Below are positions 1 to 7,989 of a DNA stretch of 64,000 bases, one piece after another. The notes beneath the pieces were generated by a model. It did no database searches and was not told the DNA's origin. It saw only the letters and a list, made by a program, of their open reading frames with translations. The translations under genes and the position numbers were made by a program. Each line of letters begins with the position of its first letter. The first letter of the stretch is position 1. Source of the DNA: Capsulimonas corticalis (GTDB lineage: Bacteria; Armatimonadota; Armatimonadia; Armatimonadales; Capsulimonadaceae); assembly GCF_003574315.2 (NCBI RefSeq), contig NZ_AP025739.1, positions 5,952,001-6,016,000 of the forward strand, written 5' to 3'.

Positions 1-253
1 CGAAGTAGATGTAGCCGTCGCCATTGATATAAGTGACGAGGAAACCGATCTCGTCGCAGTGGCCGGCGAGCATGATCTTAGGATTGCCGCTCGGGTTGAC
101 GATGGCGTACGCGTTTCCCAGGACGTCCGTATGCACCTCGTCCGCGAACGGTTCGACCGCGCGGCGGTAGACTTCCTGCGCGGGCTGTTCGAAGCCAGAC
201 GGGCTCGGAGCGTCGATCAGATCTTTCAATACCTGCAGCTGTTCCAAAGGCAA
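1..253 (-). CDS. M42 family metallopeptidase (glutamyl aminopeptidase/FrvX-like), N-terminal part, runs off the window
   Basis: The minus strand reads LPLEQLQVLKDLIDAPSPSG at the N terminus, followed by GFEQPAQEVY and later MLAGHCDEIGFLVTYI. An early LxxAPSPSGFE element followed by a GHxDEIGF metal-binding segment is typical of M42 (YpdE/FrvX, tetrahedral aminopeptidase) co-catalytic metal peptidases. His and Asp of GHCDE would be metal ligands. I chose the TTG at 253 because a GGGGGTGG Shine-Dalgarno-like run lies about 6 nt upstream. No in-frame ATG occurs before the conserved region. About 84 residues are present; the rest is outside the window. It diverges from pilM. The family is cytosolic and trims peptides; the exact substrate cannot be read from this fragment. 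Confidence 0.82.
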   Translation of the reverse strand, partial: MPLEQLQVLKDLIDAPSPSGFEQPAQEVYRRAVEPFADEVHTDVLGNAYAIVNPSGNPKIMLAGHCDEIGFLVTYINGDGYIYF

Positions 254-283
254 AGCGTTCCACCCCCACTGTTTTGTGAGGTC

Positions 284-312
284 ATTATAGCATGCAGGGC
301 CGGTCCGCACAA
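284..312 (-). promoter_or_regulatory. Sigma70-type promoter of the M42 peptidase gene
   Basis: On the minus strand, TATAAT (289 down to 284) is preceded by TGC, giving an extended -10. TTGTGC lies 17 nt further upstream (312 down to 307). The -35 match is weak and the extended -10 match is perfect. The start codon at 253 lies about 24 nt below the predicted transcription start. Confidence 0.65.
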
Positions 313-428
313 CACGGCGTTCCCCGCAGGAATACGGGGGTCTCCAGTTTTATCCAATCCGCGCCAATAATCAAATCGGTAATATTTTACGGGCGGGCGG
401 CGCCAGCGCCTTGGAAGGATTGCTTGAA

Positions 429-1634
429 ATGCTCGGACTCTCGCAACTATTCGGCAAAGAAACCATCGTCGGTCTCGACATCGGCTGCCGCATGATCAAG
501 ATCGCGCTGGCGGAGGCGGCGGGGACGCAGTGGCGGATCCTCAAGGCGGCGTCGTGTCCGACTCCGGCGGATGCGATCCGCGACGGCATCGTGGTGGATG
601 GTCCCGCGGTCTCGCAGGCGATCCGCGACCTGATGCGTCTGAACAACATTGAAGCCAACGGCGCGATCGCCGCGATCAGCGGCGCCAGCGTCATCGTCCG
701 GCATGTGAAGATGCCCCGGATGTCCGAAACGCTGCTGCGCAAAGGCGTGCGCTACGAGGCGTCCAAGTATATCTCCTCCGCGAACGAAGACAGCATGATC
801 GAGTTCGAAATCACGGGAGATATCCCCGGCGAAGACGACAAGATGGGAGTTATGCTCGTCGCGGTTCCCAAGGAAATGGTCGAAAGCCGCCTGAACGCGC
901 TTTCCGGCGCAGGTCTGGAGCCGGTCGCCATCGATATCGAGACGTTCGCGATGCAGCGCTCCTTGATCGATCTGGACGAAACGGCGGCGGTCGGCGCGTG
1001 CACGCTCGCGCTGCTCGACATCGGCGCGACTTCCACGGATGTCTGTATCGTCACCGAAGGCAAGTTCGCGCTGACGCGCAGCATCGCCATCGCAGGCGAC
1101 AACTTCACGGGGGCGATCAAATCGATCTCCCGCGCCACCGAATGGAGCGACCTGGAAGCGCTCAAGTATCGGGTCGATATGGGCGCGATGATGGCGCCGG
1201 ACGCGGATCCCGAAGCGCTCGCCCTGGCGCAGGCGATGCAGCCGGCGATCGACGAACTGCTGCGCGAAGTGCGCCGGTCGATCAACTACTACCAGTCGCA
1301 GCTTTCGGACCCGACCAACTCCAACCTGCCGCTGGGCATCTCCGCCGAAGCCGAAGAAAGCTCGGTGGCCAAGATCATCATCAGCGGCGGCGGCGCGAAG
1401 ATGCAGGGATTGGCGCAGTACATGACGGCCCGCCTCGGCGTTCCGACCGAAGTCTGGAGTCCGTTCCGAAATCCCAGCATCCACTCCGAGGCCCTGACGG
1501 CCGATGTGCTGGAGCACGACGGCCCCATGTTCTCGACATGCATCGGACTGGCGCTCAAGGAGCTGTCCGAATCGGCGTCCAAACCCGCCGCCAGAGCAAC
1601 GTCGAAACCAACAGTCAAAGCAAAAGCCGCATAA
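429..1634 (+). CDS. pilM: Type IV pilus assembly protein PilM (actin-like ATPase)
   Basis: PilM is the cytosolic actin-like protein that binds the N terminus of PilN and couples the inner-membrane alignment complex to the pilus motors. The N terminus shows the phosphate-1 motif of the actin/FtsA fold (IVGLDIGCRMIKIAL). A second nucleotide-binding loop follows mid-protein (LALLDIGATSTDVCI), and a glycine-rich adenosine motif lies near the C terminus (IIISGGGAKMQGL). From the ATG at 429 the protein is 401 residues, slightly longer than common PilM (~350), because of an Ala/Lys-rich C-terminal tail. The ATG at 429 is preferred over an in-frame TTG at 411 because a GGAAGGA site lies about 9 nt upstream of it. 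It heads pilMNOPQ; pilN follows after 50 nt. Confidence 0.93.
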   Translation: MLGLSQLFGKETIVGLDIGCRMIKIALAEAAGTQWRILKAASCPTPADAIRDGIVVDGPAVSQAIRDLMRLNNIEANGAIAAISGASVIVRHVKMPRMSETLLRKGVRYEASKYISSANEDSMIEFEITGDIPGEDDKMGVMLVAVPKEMVESRLNALSGAGLEPVAIDIETFAMQRSLIDLDETAAVGACTLALLDIGATSTDVCIVTEGKFALTRSIAIAGDNFTGAIKSISRATEWSDLEALKYRVDMGAMMAPDADPEALALAQAMQPAIDELLREVRRSINYYQSQLSDPTNSNLPLGISAEAEESSVAKIIISGGGAKMQGLAQYMTARLGVPTEVWSPFRNPSIHSEALTADVLEHDGPMFSTCIGLALKELSESASKPAARATSKPTVKAKAA

Positions 1635-1684
1635 GTCGCGGCGACATTCCATTACTACTCGCGAGCTTCTGAAGGAGCAATGAG

Positions 1685-2326
1685 ATGCCTTCAATCAATA
1701 TGGTGGCCCTCCGACGCGCGGAAAAGCGGCGTCAGGAAAACAATATCCGAAAGATCGTCTACGCCATTCTTGGCGAAATCGGCGTCTTCGTTCTGCTGCT
1801 CACGTTTATGAGCGCCCGTATGTTCAGCATCAACGGGCACATCGGCGATATGGACGGCAAGCTGCAAAAGCTGCAATCGAAGGTGACCCAGATCCAGGGC
1901 TTACAGCAGGAAACCTCCAAGCTGCTGCCCAAAGTCACCACCCTCGCCTCCGCGAAGTCCGATACGCTCTTCTGGTACGACAGCATCTACGCGGTGACGC
2001 GCAGCCTGCCGGGACGCACATGGCTGACAGCGATCACAACGCAGGGCAGCACTCCTTCGGCGGCCGCCGCAGGCCCCGCCGTGACCGCCGCTCCGGCGGA
2101 CAGCGACCCATCGCTGAGCGTCGCGGGGATCGCGATGAACCAGTCCTCGGTCGGCGAAGCGATGCTGCATATGAACCATGAGCCGAGCCTGGATCACGTG
2201 GACCTGGCGTACGTCCAATCGCAAAAGACAGGCAAGACGGACACCGTCTCGTTCCAGATGACCGTGCACTTGAAGCAGCCGGCGGCTCCGCCAGCCAAGG
2301 GAGGAACCGATGTTCAAAAATCTTAA
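1685..2326 (+). CDS. pilN: Type IV pilus assembly protein PilN
   Basis: 213 residues. PilN is a bitopic inner-membrane protein whose cytoplasmic N terminus docks into PilM. Here that is MPSINMVALRRAEKRR, containing the INM/L motif expected for PilM binding. A single hydrophobic span follows (about residues 24-44, KIVYAILGEIGVFVLLL), then a coiled-coil stretch (KLQKLQSKVTQIQGLQQE). The C-terminal periplasmic domain contains WLTAITTQG and a SLSVAGIA strand typical of PilN ferredoxin-like folds. An Ala/Pro-rich insert interrupts this domain. A strong AAGGAG site sits just before the ATG. The 3' end overlaps pilO by 17 nt, implying translational coupling. Confidence 0.88.
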   Translation: MPSINMVALRRAEKRRQENNIRKIVYAILGEIGVFVLLLTFMSARMFSINGHIGDMDGKLQKLQSKVTQIQGLQQETSKLLPKVTTLASAKSDTLFWYDSIYAVTRSLPGRTWLTAITTQGSTPSAAAAGPAVTAAPADSDPSLSVAGIAMNQSSVGEAMLHMNHEPSLDHVDLAYVQSQKTGKTDTVSFQMTVHLKQPAAPPAKGGTDVQKS

Positions 2327-3167
2327 AACCACCGGCGCGGCGCCCAAGAAAGTCGCGCAGGCGCTCGCGGGTGTGGCCGGCGTCATCTTGATCGGCGGAT
2401 CCGGCGCGGTCTTCGGGCTCAACTCCCAGATTACCAGCCTTAACAACAAGGCGCAGACCCGCGAAGCCGAAGTCGGCAGCAGCGAGCAAGTCACGCGGCG
2501 ATACCAGACGACGCTCGATTCGTACAACGAAACCCTCGGCAAGATTCAGGATCTGGAGTCGTCGGTCTCGCAAAGCTCCTATGTGCCAACGCTGCTTCAG
2601 CAGCTCCAGACATTGGCGTCGTCCACACATCTGACCGTGGCCGCCGTGCGCCCAATGCCGACCGCGCCGGCGCCGGTCGTTCCGGTGACCGACGCGGCTT
2701 CCCATCCGAAAAAGAAGGCGCCGCCGCCGTACGACACGCTGGATATCTCCGTGGATGTGAAGGGGACCTACGCCAACACGGCGACCTTTCTTTACAGCTT
2801 GACACGGTTTCCGAAGATCATCTCGGTCAGCAGCGCGCAGATGCGGCCGGAAACCGCCGGGCCGGATCAAAATCCGCTCAGTTCGCCGATGATCACGACC
2901 AGCCTGCATTTGACGGCGTATGTCTTCCATGACGACCCGGCCGCCCCCGCCGCATCCGGCGCTCCAGGCGTCGCGCCCGCCCCGTTGGCGACCGACGCGA
3001 ACGCCGTTCCGGCCCCGCCGGCAAGCGCCGCGAACGCCTCGGCGTTTGTCGCGCCGGGCGCGCAGCCCGCGACATTGACCGGCGCCGCCGCGAGGACCGC
3101 CGCCGGTTCGATCGGCGCAGCGAAGGCGCTCTCCGCGCGCAGCGAAGTCGGAGTCGGCGCGCTCTAG
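2310..3167 (+). CDS. pilO: Type IV pilus assembly protein PilO
   Basis: 285 residues. The protein has a short cytoplasmic N terminus, one membrane segment (about residues 16-36, QALAGVAGVILIGGSGAVFG), a coiled coil, and a periplasmic domain with LLQQLQTLASSTHLTVAAVRP, which is the PilO signature region. The following segment (YDTLDISVDVKGTYANTATF) matches the ferredoxin-like PilO fold. The C-terminal ~70 residues are an Ala/Pro-rich low-complexity tail not usual in PilO. PilO pairs with PilN to form the periplasmic ring that sets spacing between inner membrane and secretin. The start overlaps pilN and a GGAGG site lies just upstream inside pilN. Confidence 0.85.
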   Translation: MFKNLKTTGAAPKKVAQALAGVAGVILIGGSGAVFGLNSQITSLNNKAQTREAEVGSSEQVTRRYQTTLDSYNETLGKIQDLESSVSQSSYVPTLLQQLQTLASSTHLTVAAVRPMPTAPAPVVPVTDAASHPKKKAPPPYDTLDISVDVKGTYANTATFLYSLTRFPKIISVSSAQMRPETAGPDQNPLSSPMITTSLHLTAYVFHDDPAAPAASGAPGVAPAPLATDANAVPAPPASAANASAFVAPGAQPATLTGAAARTAAGSIGAAKALSARSEVGVGAL

Positions 3168-3198
3168 TGAAGACGCAGGATCTTGGAGAACAGGTCAG

Positions 3199-3975
3199 AT
3201 GAACAAGATTGAGAAAAAACAGCTTCCGCAGCTGATCGCGCTAATTGCCCTTTCGGTAGGCGTCTTCGGATTTTTTATCTACCGTATGATCGCGCCGACG
3301 CCGGCGGCGGCCCAGTCGCCGAAGGTGGCGAAGTCCGCGCTCAGCGAAGCCGCGAAAAAAGTCGCGGACGCCGCCGCGGCCGCGTCCGAAATTCCTCCGG
3401 CTCCCGCGCCGACCGCGCTGATGCGCGATCCATTCCAGCCGGCGATCGCCGACGCCGAAGCGCTCGCGGCCTACGAAAAAACCCAGGCGCCGCCGGTCAC
3501 CACGACCCCGCCGGCCGCCCCGCGCGCATCGAGCCGCGCGTCGTTCGAATCGGCGCCGGGCTTGACGCCGATGCCCGTCCCGCACGTGGCGCCGCTGCCC
3601 AGCATGGGCGCGCTGCCGTTCTCGGCGGGCGCCAGCGGCGCCCCCGCTCTTTCGGCGGCGCCCGCCGCGCCGGTCACCTGGACCGTCACCGGCGTGATGG
3701 GCGGAGACAGCGGCGTCGCCATCCTGCGTGATGGCGACAAGCGGCGCATCGTCCGCGAAGGCGATTTGCTCGAAGGCGGCCTTCACGTAAACCATATCTC
3801 TCGCGGCGCGGTGCAGCTGGAGCGCGACGGCCAAACCTATCGCCTGCCGCTTGGCGGCCCGAAAGACCTTGCCGCGCCGCGAACGCCAAACGCCGACACC
3901 GCCGCGACGCCGTCCTCCGCCGCCGCGCCCGCCGGCGGCGCGCCTGCCGCTCCGGAAACGCCGATTGCTCCGTAA
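3199..3975 (+). CDS. pilP: PilP-like pilotin/alignment protein of the type IV pilus
   Basis: 258 residues. A short basic N terminus is followed by one membrane span (about residues 10-30, LIALIALSVGVFGFFIYRM), then a long Ala/Pro-rich periplasmic linker. The linker includes the RDPFQP element that precedes the HR domain in PilP and GspC proteins. The C-terminal beta domain (VTWTVTGVMGGDSGVAILRD, then RRIVREGDLLEGGLHVNHI) is the PilP/GspC-type beta sandwich that contacts the secretin N0 domain. Unlike classical lipoprotein PilP there is no lipobox, so it is membrane anchored like GspC. Position between pilO and pilQ supports the call. The symbol is assigned by position and fold type, not by strong sequence identity. 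Confidence 0.72.
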   Translation: MNKIEKKQLPQLIALIALSVGVFGFFIYRMIAPTPAAAQSPKVAKSALSEAAKKVADAAAAASEIPPAPAPTALMRDPFQPAIADAEALAAYEKTQAPPVTTTPPAAPRASSRASFESAPGLTPMPVPHVAPLPSMGALPFSAGASGAPALSAAPAAPVTWTVTGVMGGDSGVAILRDGDKRRIVREGDLLEGGLHVNHISRGAVQLERDGQTYRLPLGGPKDLAAPRTPNADTAATPSSAAAPAGGAPAAPETPIAP

Positions 3976-4017
3976 CGCCCATTCGACGCCCGCGAATCGG
4001 GCTGGAGATACCTATCA

Positions 4018-6051
4018 ATGAAACACTTAATCACCAATTTCACTGGAAACCGCGCCTTTGACCGGCGCACGCAAACGATCGTCGCCGTCGCCATGACCGC
4101 AGCGCTGACCACGACGATCGCGAGCCCCGGACATGCGCAGCCCAGGCACAGCCATCGCTCGATTTGGGCCGTCCGCTGGGCGCAGCAGCATCCGGCGCAG
4201 GCCGCCGCCTATCACCGCTCGCAGCGCGCTCGTTACTCCTGGGCGCCGCAGTCGCGTTACGTGGGTTACACGCACAAGTCCTGGAGCCGCCACAGCGCGC
4301 CGAAGGCCCAGCCCAGCATCGCCGCGTTGACGCCGGCGTCCGTGCTTCCGGCGGCCCCGGTCCGTGTCGCCGCGAACTTCCTACCGCAGAGCACGCTGCG
4401 CATCCTTCCGTCGAACGCCGTCGTGAAGGCGGCTCCGGCCGCGCCGGCCGATCTCACGCAGGATGTCACCCTCGACTTTGTCGGGGCGGATATCAACGAC
4501 GTGCTGAAGGCGCTATCGATGCAGACGCACAGTAATATCGTCTCCGGAACCGACGTCAAGGGATCGATCACGGTGTCTTTGACCCATGTGACGCTGGAGG
4601 AGGCGCTGGATCTGATCACCAAGCTCTCCGGCTTCCTTTACGCGAAAGTCGGACGCACCTATGTGGTCGGCTCGCCGGCCTCCATCGCGTCGCTCACGGC
4701 GGGCAGCGCCGCCAATGTTCCGCCGTCCACGGCGGTCGTGTCGTTTAGCTACTCGGATCCGACGATCCTGACCGCGACAATCAAAGACCGCTATCCGAAC
4801 GTCAAAATCTCCGCAGGCCGCGTCAACGGAACTCTTGGCGGCGGCGTGCTGGTGATCACCGGCGCGGAAAGCGACGTCGAGGCGGCGAAGCAATTGGTCG
4901 CCGACGCCGAGGGCGGGCTTTCGCGCAGCGTCGATTCTTCGCGCACCGAACTATACGACATCAAGTACGCCGCCGCCGACGATCTTCTCGCCGTGCTGAA
5001 CCGGCTGATCCCCAGCCTGATCGTCACACCCGGCCCATCGCGCAACTTCACGCTCACGGCGCCCAACACCGCCGACGCGTCGTCCAGCAGCACCTCCACC
5101 AGTGTCGGCGCACCGCCGCCCGCAGCCGGCGGCGCCGGAGGCCCTGCGTCCACGGCCAGCTCGACGGACGGAGCGGGCGGAACGACCACAACGACTAAGT
5201 CGACGGTCAGTGTGAAACCCACAACCCACGCCCTGCTCTTAACGGGTTCGGACAATGACATCGCCCGCGCCAAATCGATCCTGGCCACGGTCGACACCCG
5301 TCCCAAGCAGATCACCTACGAAGCCAAGATCACCGAGGTTAACCTGAGCGGCGTTCAGAATATCGGATTGAACTGGGACTTAAGCGGCGCCACGACCCGA
5401 ATTGGAGAGATGATTGACAACTCCAACGTCAAGGTCGACGCGAACGGACCGACCCTGGGAGACAACGGCTATATCGGCAAAATCGCGAAGTTTGGAGCCA
5501 TTGGCCGCACCGCCATTTCCAGCCTCGCGAACATCACCCTGGACGCCAAGATCAAGAGCGGCGACGTCAAGCTACTCTCCGATCCTAACATCGCCGCGGT
5601 GGACGGCGAACAAGCAGCCGTCTTCATCGGCGACACCGTGCGCTATATCTCGTCGATCACGCAAACCTCGACCGGACAGACCGTCACAACCGACTCCGTC
5701 AACATCGGCATCAAGCTCTATGTGACGGGCAAGGTCAACAATGACGGCTACGTGACGCTGAATATCCATCCCGAGGTCTCCACGATCTCTGGATATCTTT
5801 CCGTCCCCGGCGGCGGCAGCCTTCCGCAGATCTCCAGCCGCGAAGCGACGACGACGATCCGGGTGAAGGACGGCGAAACCATCGCCATCGGCGGATTGAT
5901 CAGCGACACGGACATCAAGAACGTGCAAAAGGTGCCGCTTCTGGGCGATCTGCCGTTCTTCGGCCAGCTCTTCCGGGACAACCAGCACTCGCACACACGA
6001 AACGAGCTGGTGATCTTCGTCAAGGTCGGTGTCCAGAAGGAACCCGTTTAA
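4018..6051 (+). CDS. pilQ: Type IV pilus secretin PilQ
   Basis: 677 residues. A long N-terminal signal sequence (hydrophobic core about residues 20-38, cleavage near GHA) precedes a His/Arg-rich stretch. The N0/STN-like domain follows (VTLDFVGADINDVLKALSMQ). N1-type KH-like domains come next (TELYDIKYAAADDLLAVL), interrupted by a Gly/Ser/Thr-rich insert. The outer-membrane secretin domain contains VKLLSDPNIAAVDGEQAAVF, ATTTIRVKDGETIAIGGLI and VPLLGDLPFFGQLF, all secretin hallmarks. It forms the gated outer-membrane ring through which the pilus passes. The gene ends the pilMNOPQ unit, and a terminator-like hairpin follows. Confidence 0.95.
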   Translation: MKHLITNFTGNRAFDRRTQTIVAVAMTAALTTTIASPGHAQPRHSHRSIWAVRWAQQHPAQAAAYHRSQRARYSWAPQSRYVGYTHKSWSRHSAPKAQPSIAALTPASVLPAAPVRVAANFLPQSTLRILPSNAVVKAAPAAPADLTQDVTLDFVGADINDVLKALSMQTHSNIVSGTDVKGSITVSLTHVTLEEALDLITKLSGFLYAKVGRTYVVGSPASIASLTAGSAANVPPSTAVVSFSYSDPTILTATIKDRYPNVKISAGRVNGTLGGGVLVITGAESDVEAAKQLVADAEGGLSRSVDSSRTELYDIKYAAADDLLAVLNRLIPSLIVTPGPSRNFTLTAPNTADASSSSTSTSVGAPPPAAGGAGGPASTASSTDGAGGTTTTTKSTVSVKPTTHALLLTGSDNDIARAKSILATVDTRPKQITYEAKITEVNLSGVQNIGLNWDLSGATTRIGEMIDNSNVKVDANGPTLGDNGYIGKIAKFGAIGRTAISSLANITLDAKIKSGDVKLLSDPNIAAVDGEQAAVFIGDTVRYISSITQTSTGQTVTTDSVNIGIKLYVTGKVNNDGYVTLNIHPEVSTISGYLSVPGGGSLPQISSREATTTIRVKDGETIAIGGLISDTDIKNVQKVPLLGDLPFFGQLFRDNQHSHTRNELVIFVKVGVQKEPV

Positions 6052-6083
6052 CGGATATCTTTGCCGGGAACCGAAATTCCACG

Positions 6084-6124
6084 CAAACGGGGGCGACGCC
6101 AACTGCCAGCGCCGCCCCGTTTTG
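6084..6124 (+). terminator. Possible Rho-independent terminator after pilQ
   Basis: AAACGGGGGCG pairs with CGCCCCGTTT (one bulged G) around a 20-nt inner loop, and the descending arm runs into TTTTG. It would separate pilMNOPQ from pilBT. The loop is long and the T-run short, so confidence is moderate. Confidence 0.5.
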
Positions 6125-6234
6125 TCTACAGAACCTCCCCTCAAACGCCGATAATCTCTAATAGGCGTTCTCCCCACCGTGAGCGCGCCACAGACCGCGT
6201 CTCCAGGACGTATGGGTCCCAAGAAAGTCACTCC

Positions 6235-7962
6235 ATGCAATCCGCAGCCTATGGCGATATTTTCGTTTCGAGCGGTCTGGTCACTTCGGAACAGATGCAG
6301 CAGGCCCTCGACAAGCAGCGACAGCTGAAGTCGCAGGAACAGATCGGCGACCTGCTCGTATCGATGGGCTTGATCACCGAGCGCGATCGCGTGCGCTGCC
6401 TGGGCGAGCAATGGGGCGTCCCGTACATCGATCTGACCGACCTCAAAATCGAGGACGATGTCATTGCGGCCATCACACAGGAGCTCGCCCGCCGGTTTAA
6501 GGTCATTCCCATTGAGCGCAGCCCCAAGAAGCTGACGCTGGCGATGAAGAACCCGCTCGATATCTTCGCGATCGACGAGATCCGTCTGATCACCGGCAAG
6601 GAAGTCGAGCCGCTGATCGCGACCGAAGAAGATATCATCAATGCGATCACCAACAACTATCGCACCGAGGTAAACGTCAAGGACGCCGTCACGGACGTGA
6701 TGCGCGACCTGGGCGGCAGCGATATCACGCTCACCGACGACCACAAGACGGACGACGGCATCACGATCGAACAGCTCAAGGAGATGTCCGGCGAGGCCCC
6801 CGTCGTGCGGCTCGCGAATATGGTGATCTCGCGCGGCATTCAAGAGAAGGCGTCGGACATCCATATCGAACCCGCCAAAGACTGCCTGCGGATCCGATAT
6901 CGCGTGGACGGCATCCTGCTGGACGGCATGGTCCTGCCGAAAAAAGCGCAGGCGTCCATCACCTCGCGCATCAAGATCATGGCGGACATGGATATCTCCG
7001 AAAAGCGCGCGCCGCAGGACGGGCGTATCTCCGCCACCATCGAAGGCCGCCCCTACGATTTCCGCGTCTCCACCCTTCCCGCCGTCTTCGGCGAGAAGAT
7101 CGTTATGCGCGTTCTGGACAAGTCCAATATCTCGGTCGGCCTCAACAAACTCGGGCTGCTGCCCTACACGTTCGAGATGTTCGAAAGCATGATCTCGCGC
7201 ACCTACGGCATCATACTGGTGACGGGGCCGACGGGATCGGGAAAGTCCACCACCCTGTACTCGGTGCTGTCCAAATTAAATTCCGGCGAGAAGAACATCC
7301 TGACCATCGAAGACCCGGTGGAGTATGAGCTCTCGGGCATCACGCAGAGCATGGTCAACACCCGCGCCGGCATGACGTTCGCGGCCGGCCTGCGCTCCAT
7401 GCTGCGCCAGGACCCGAACATCATCATGGTCGGCGAAATGCGCGACCAGGAAACGGCGATGATCGCCATCGAAGCCGCGCTGACGGGCCACCTGGTCCTC
7501 AGCACCTTGCACACCAACGACGCTCCCGGCGCGGTCGCCCGTCTTCTGGACATGGGCGTGGAAAGCTTTCTGATCGCCTCCTCCGTCGTCGGCGTGCTCG
7601 CCCAGCGCCTGCTGCGCACCGTCTGCCCCAAATGCAAGGAGCAGTATGCGCCGCCCAAGGACGCCATCAAGCGCCTGGGCATGAACCTGGATCTGCTGGA
7701 CAAAGGGGAAGTCACGTTCTTCCGAGGCCGAGGATGCGACAACTGCAAGGGCAGCGGATACAAAGGCCGTATCGGCGTCTACGAACTGATGCCGATCAAC
7801 GACAAAGTGCGCGAGCTGATCCTGGCCCGCGCGTCCTCCTACGCCATCCGCGAGGCGGCGATTGAAGCCGGCATGCGGACCCTGAAAGACGACGCCATGG
7901 AAAAGATCCTGCTTGGCATGACCACCCTGGAAGAATCGCTGCGCGTCATCTACGCGGGATAG
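6235..7962 (+). CDS. pilB: Type IV pilus extension ATPase PilB (GspE family)
   Basis: 575 residues from the ATG at 6235; the upstream in-frame extension to 6061 is intergenic-looking and contains the terminator hairpin. An N-terminal GspEII/MshEN domain (YGDIFVSSGLVTSEQ, DLLVSMGLIT) is followed by the secretion ATPase core. Walker A is GPTGSGKST at about 331-338. The Asp box is ILTIEDPVEYEL. Walker B is NIIMVGEMRDQET, and the His box is LSTLHTNDAP. A tetracysteine zinc motif (CPKCK and CDNCKG) lies near the C terminus, as in PilB/GspE. MshEN domains often bind c-di-GMP, which is relevant given the GGDEF-bearing sigma factor downstream of pilC. The enzyme powers pilus assembly at the inner membrane. 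pilT follows after 27 nt. Confidence 0.95.
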   Translation: MQSAAYGDIFVSSGLVTSEQMQQALDKQRQLKSQEQIGDLLVSMGLITERDRVRCLGEQWGVPYIDLTDLKIEDDVIAAITQELARRFKVIPIERSPKKLTLAMKNPLDIFAIDEIRLITGKEVEPLIATEEDIINAITNNYRTEVNVKDAVTDVMRDLGGSDITLTDDHKTDDGITIEQLKEMSGEAPVVRLANMVISRGIQEKASDIHIEPAKDCLRIRYRVDGILLDGMVLPKKAQASITSRIKIMADMDISEKRAPQDGRISATIEGRPYDFRVSTLPAVFGEKIVMRVLDKSNISVGLNKLGLLPYTFEMFESMISRTYGIILVTGPTGSGKSTTLYSVLSKLNSGEKNILTIEDPVEYELSGITQSMVNTRAGMTFAAGLRSMLRQDPNIIMVGEMRDQETAMIAIEAALTGHLVLSTLHTNDAPGAVARLLDMGVESFLIASSVVGVLAQRLLRTVCPKCKEQYAPPKDAIKRLGMNLDLLDKGEVTFFRGRGCDNCKGSGYKGRIGVYELMPINDKVRELILARASSYAIREAAIEAGMRTLKDDAMEKILLGMTTLEESLRVIYAG

Positions 7963-7989
7963 CGAAACTGTGAACGAAGAGAAGCGACC

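Noticed and set aside
447-1694. 415-codon minus-strand ORF antisense to pilM
   Set aside because: Arg/His/Asp-rich translation typical of the mirror frame of a high-GC gene; pilM on the plus strand has clear motifs.
5572-6864. 430-codon minus-strand ORF across pilQ/pilB
   Set aside because: Spans two recognised genes and the intergenic region in antisense; composition is that of a shadow frame.
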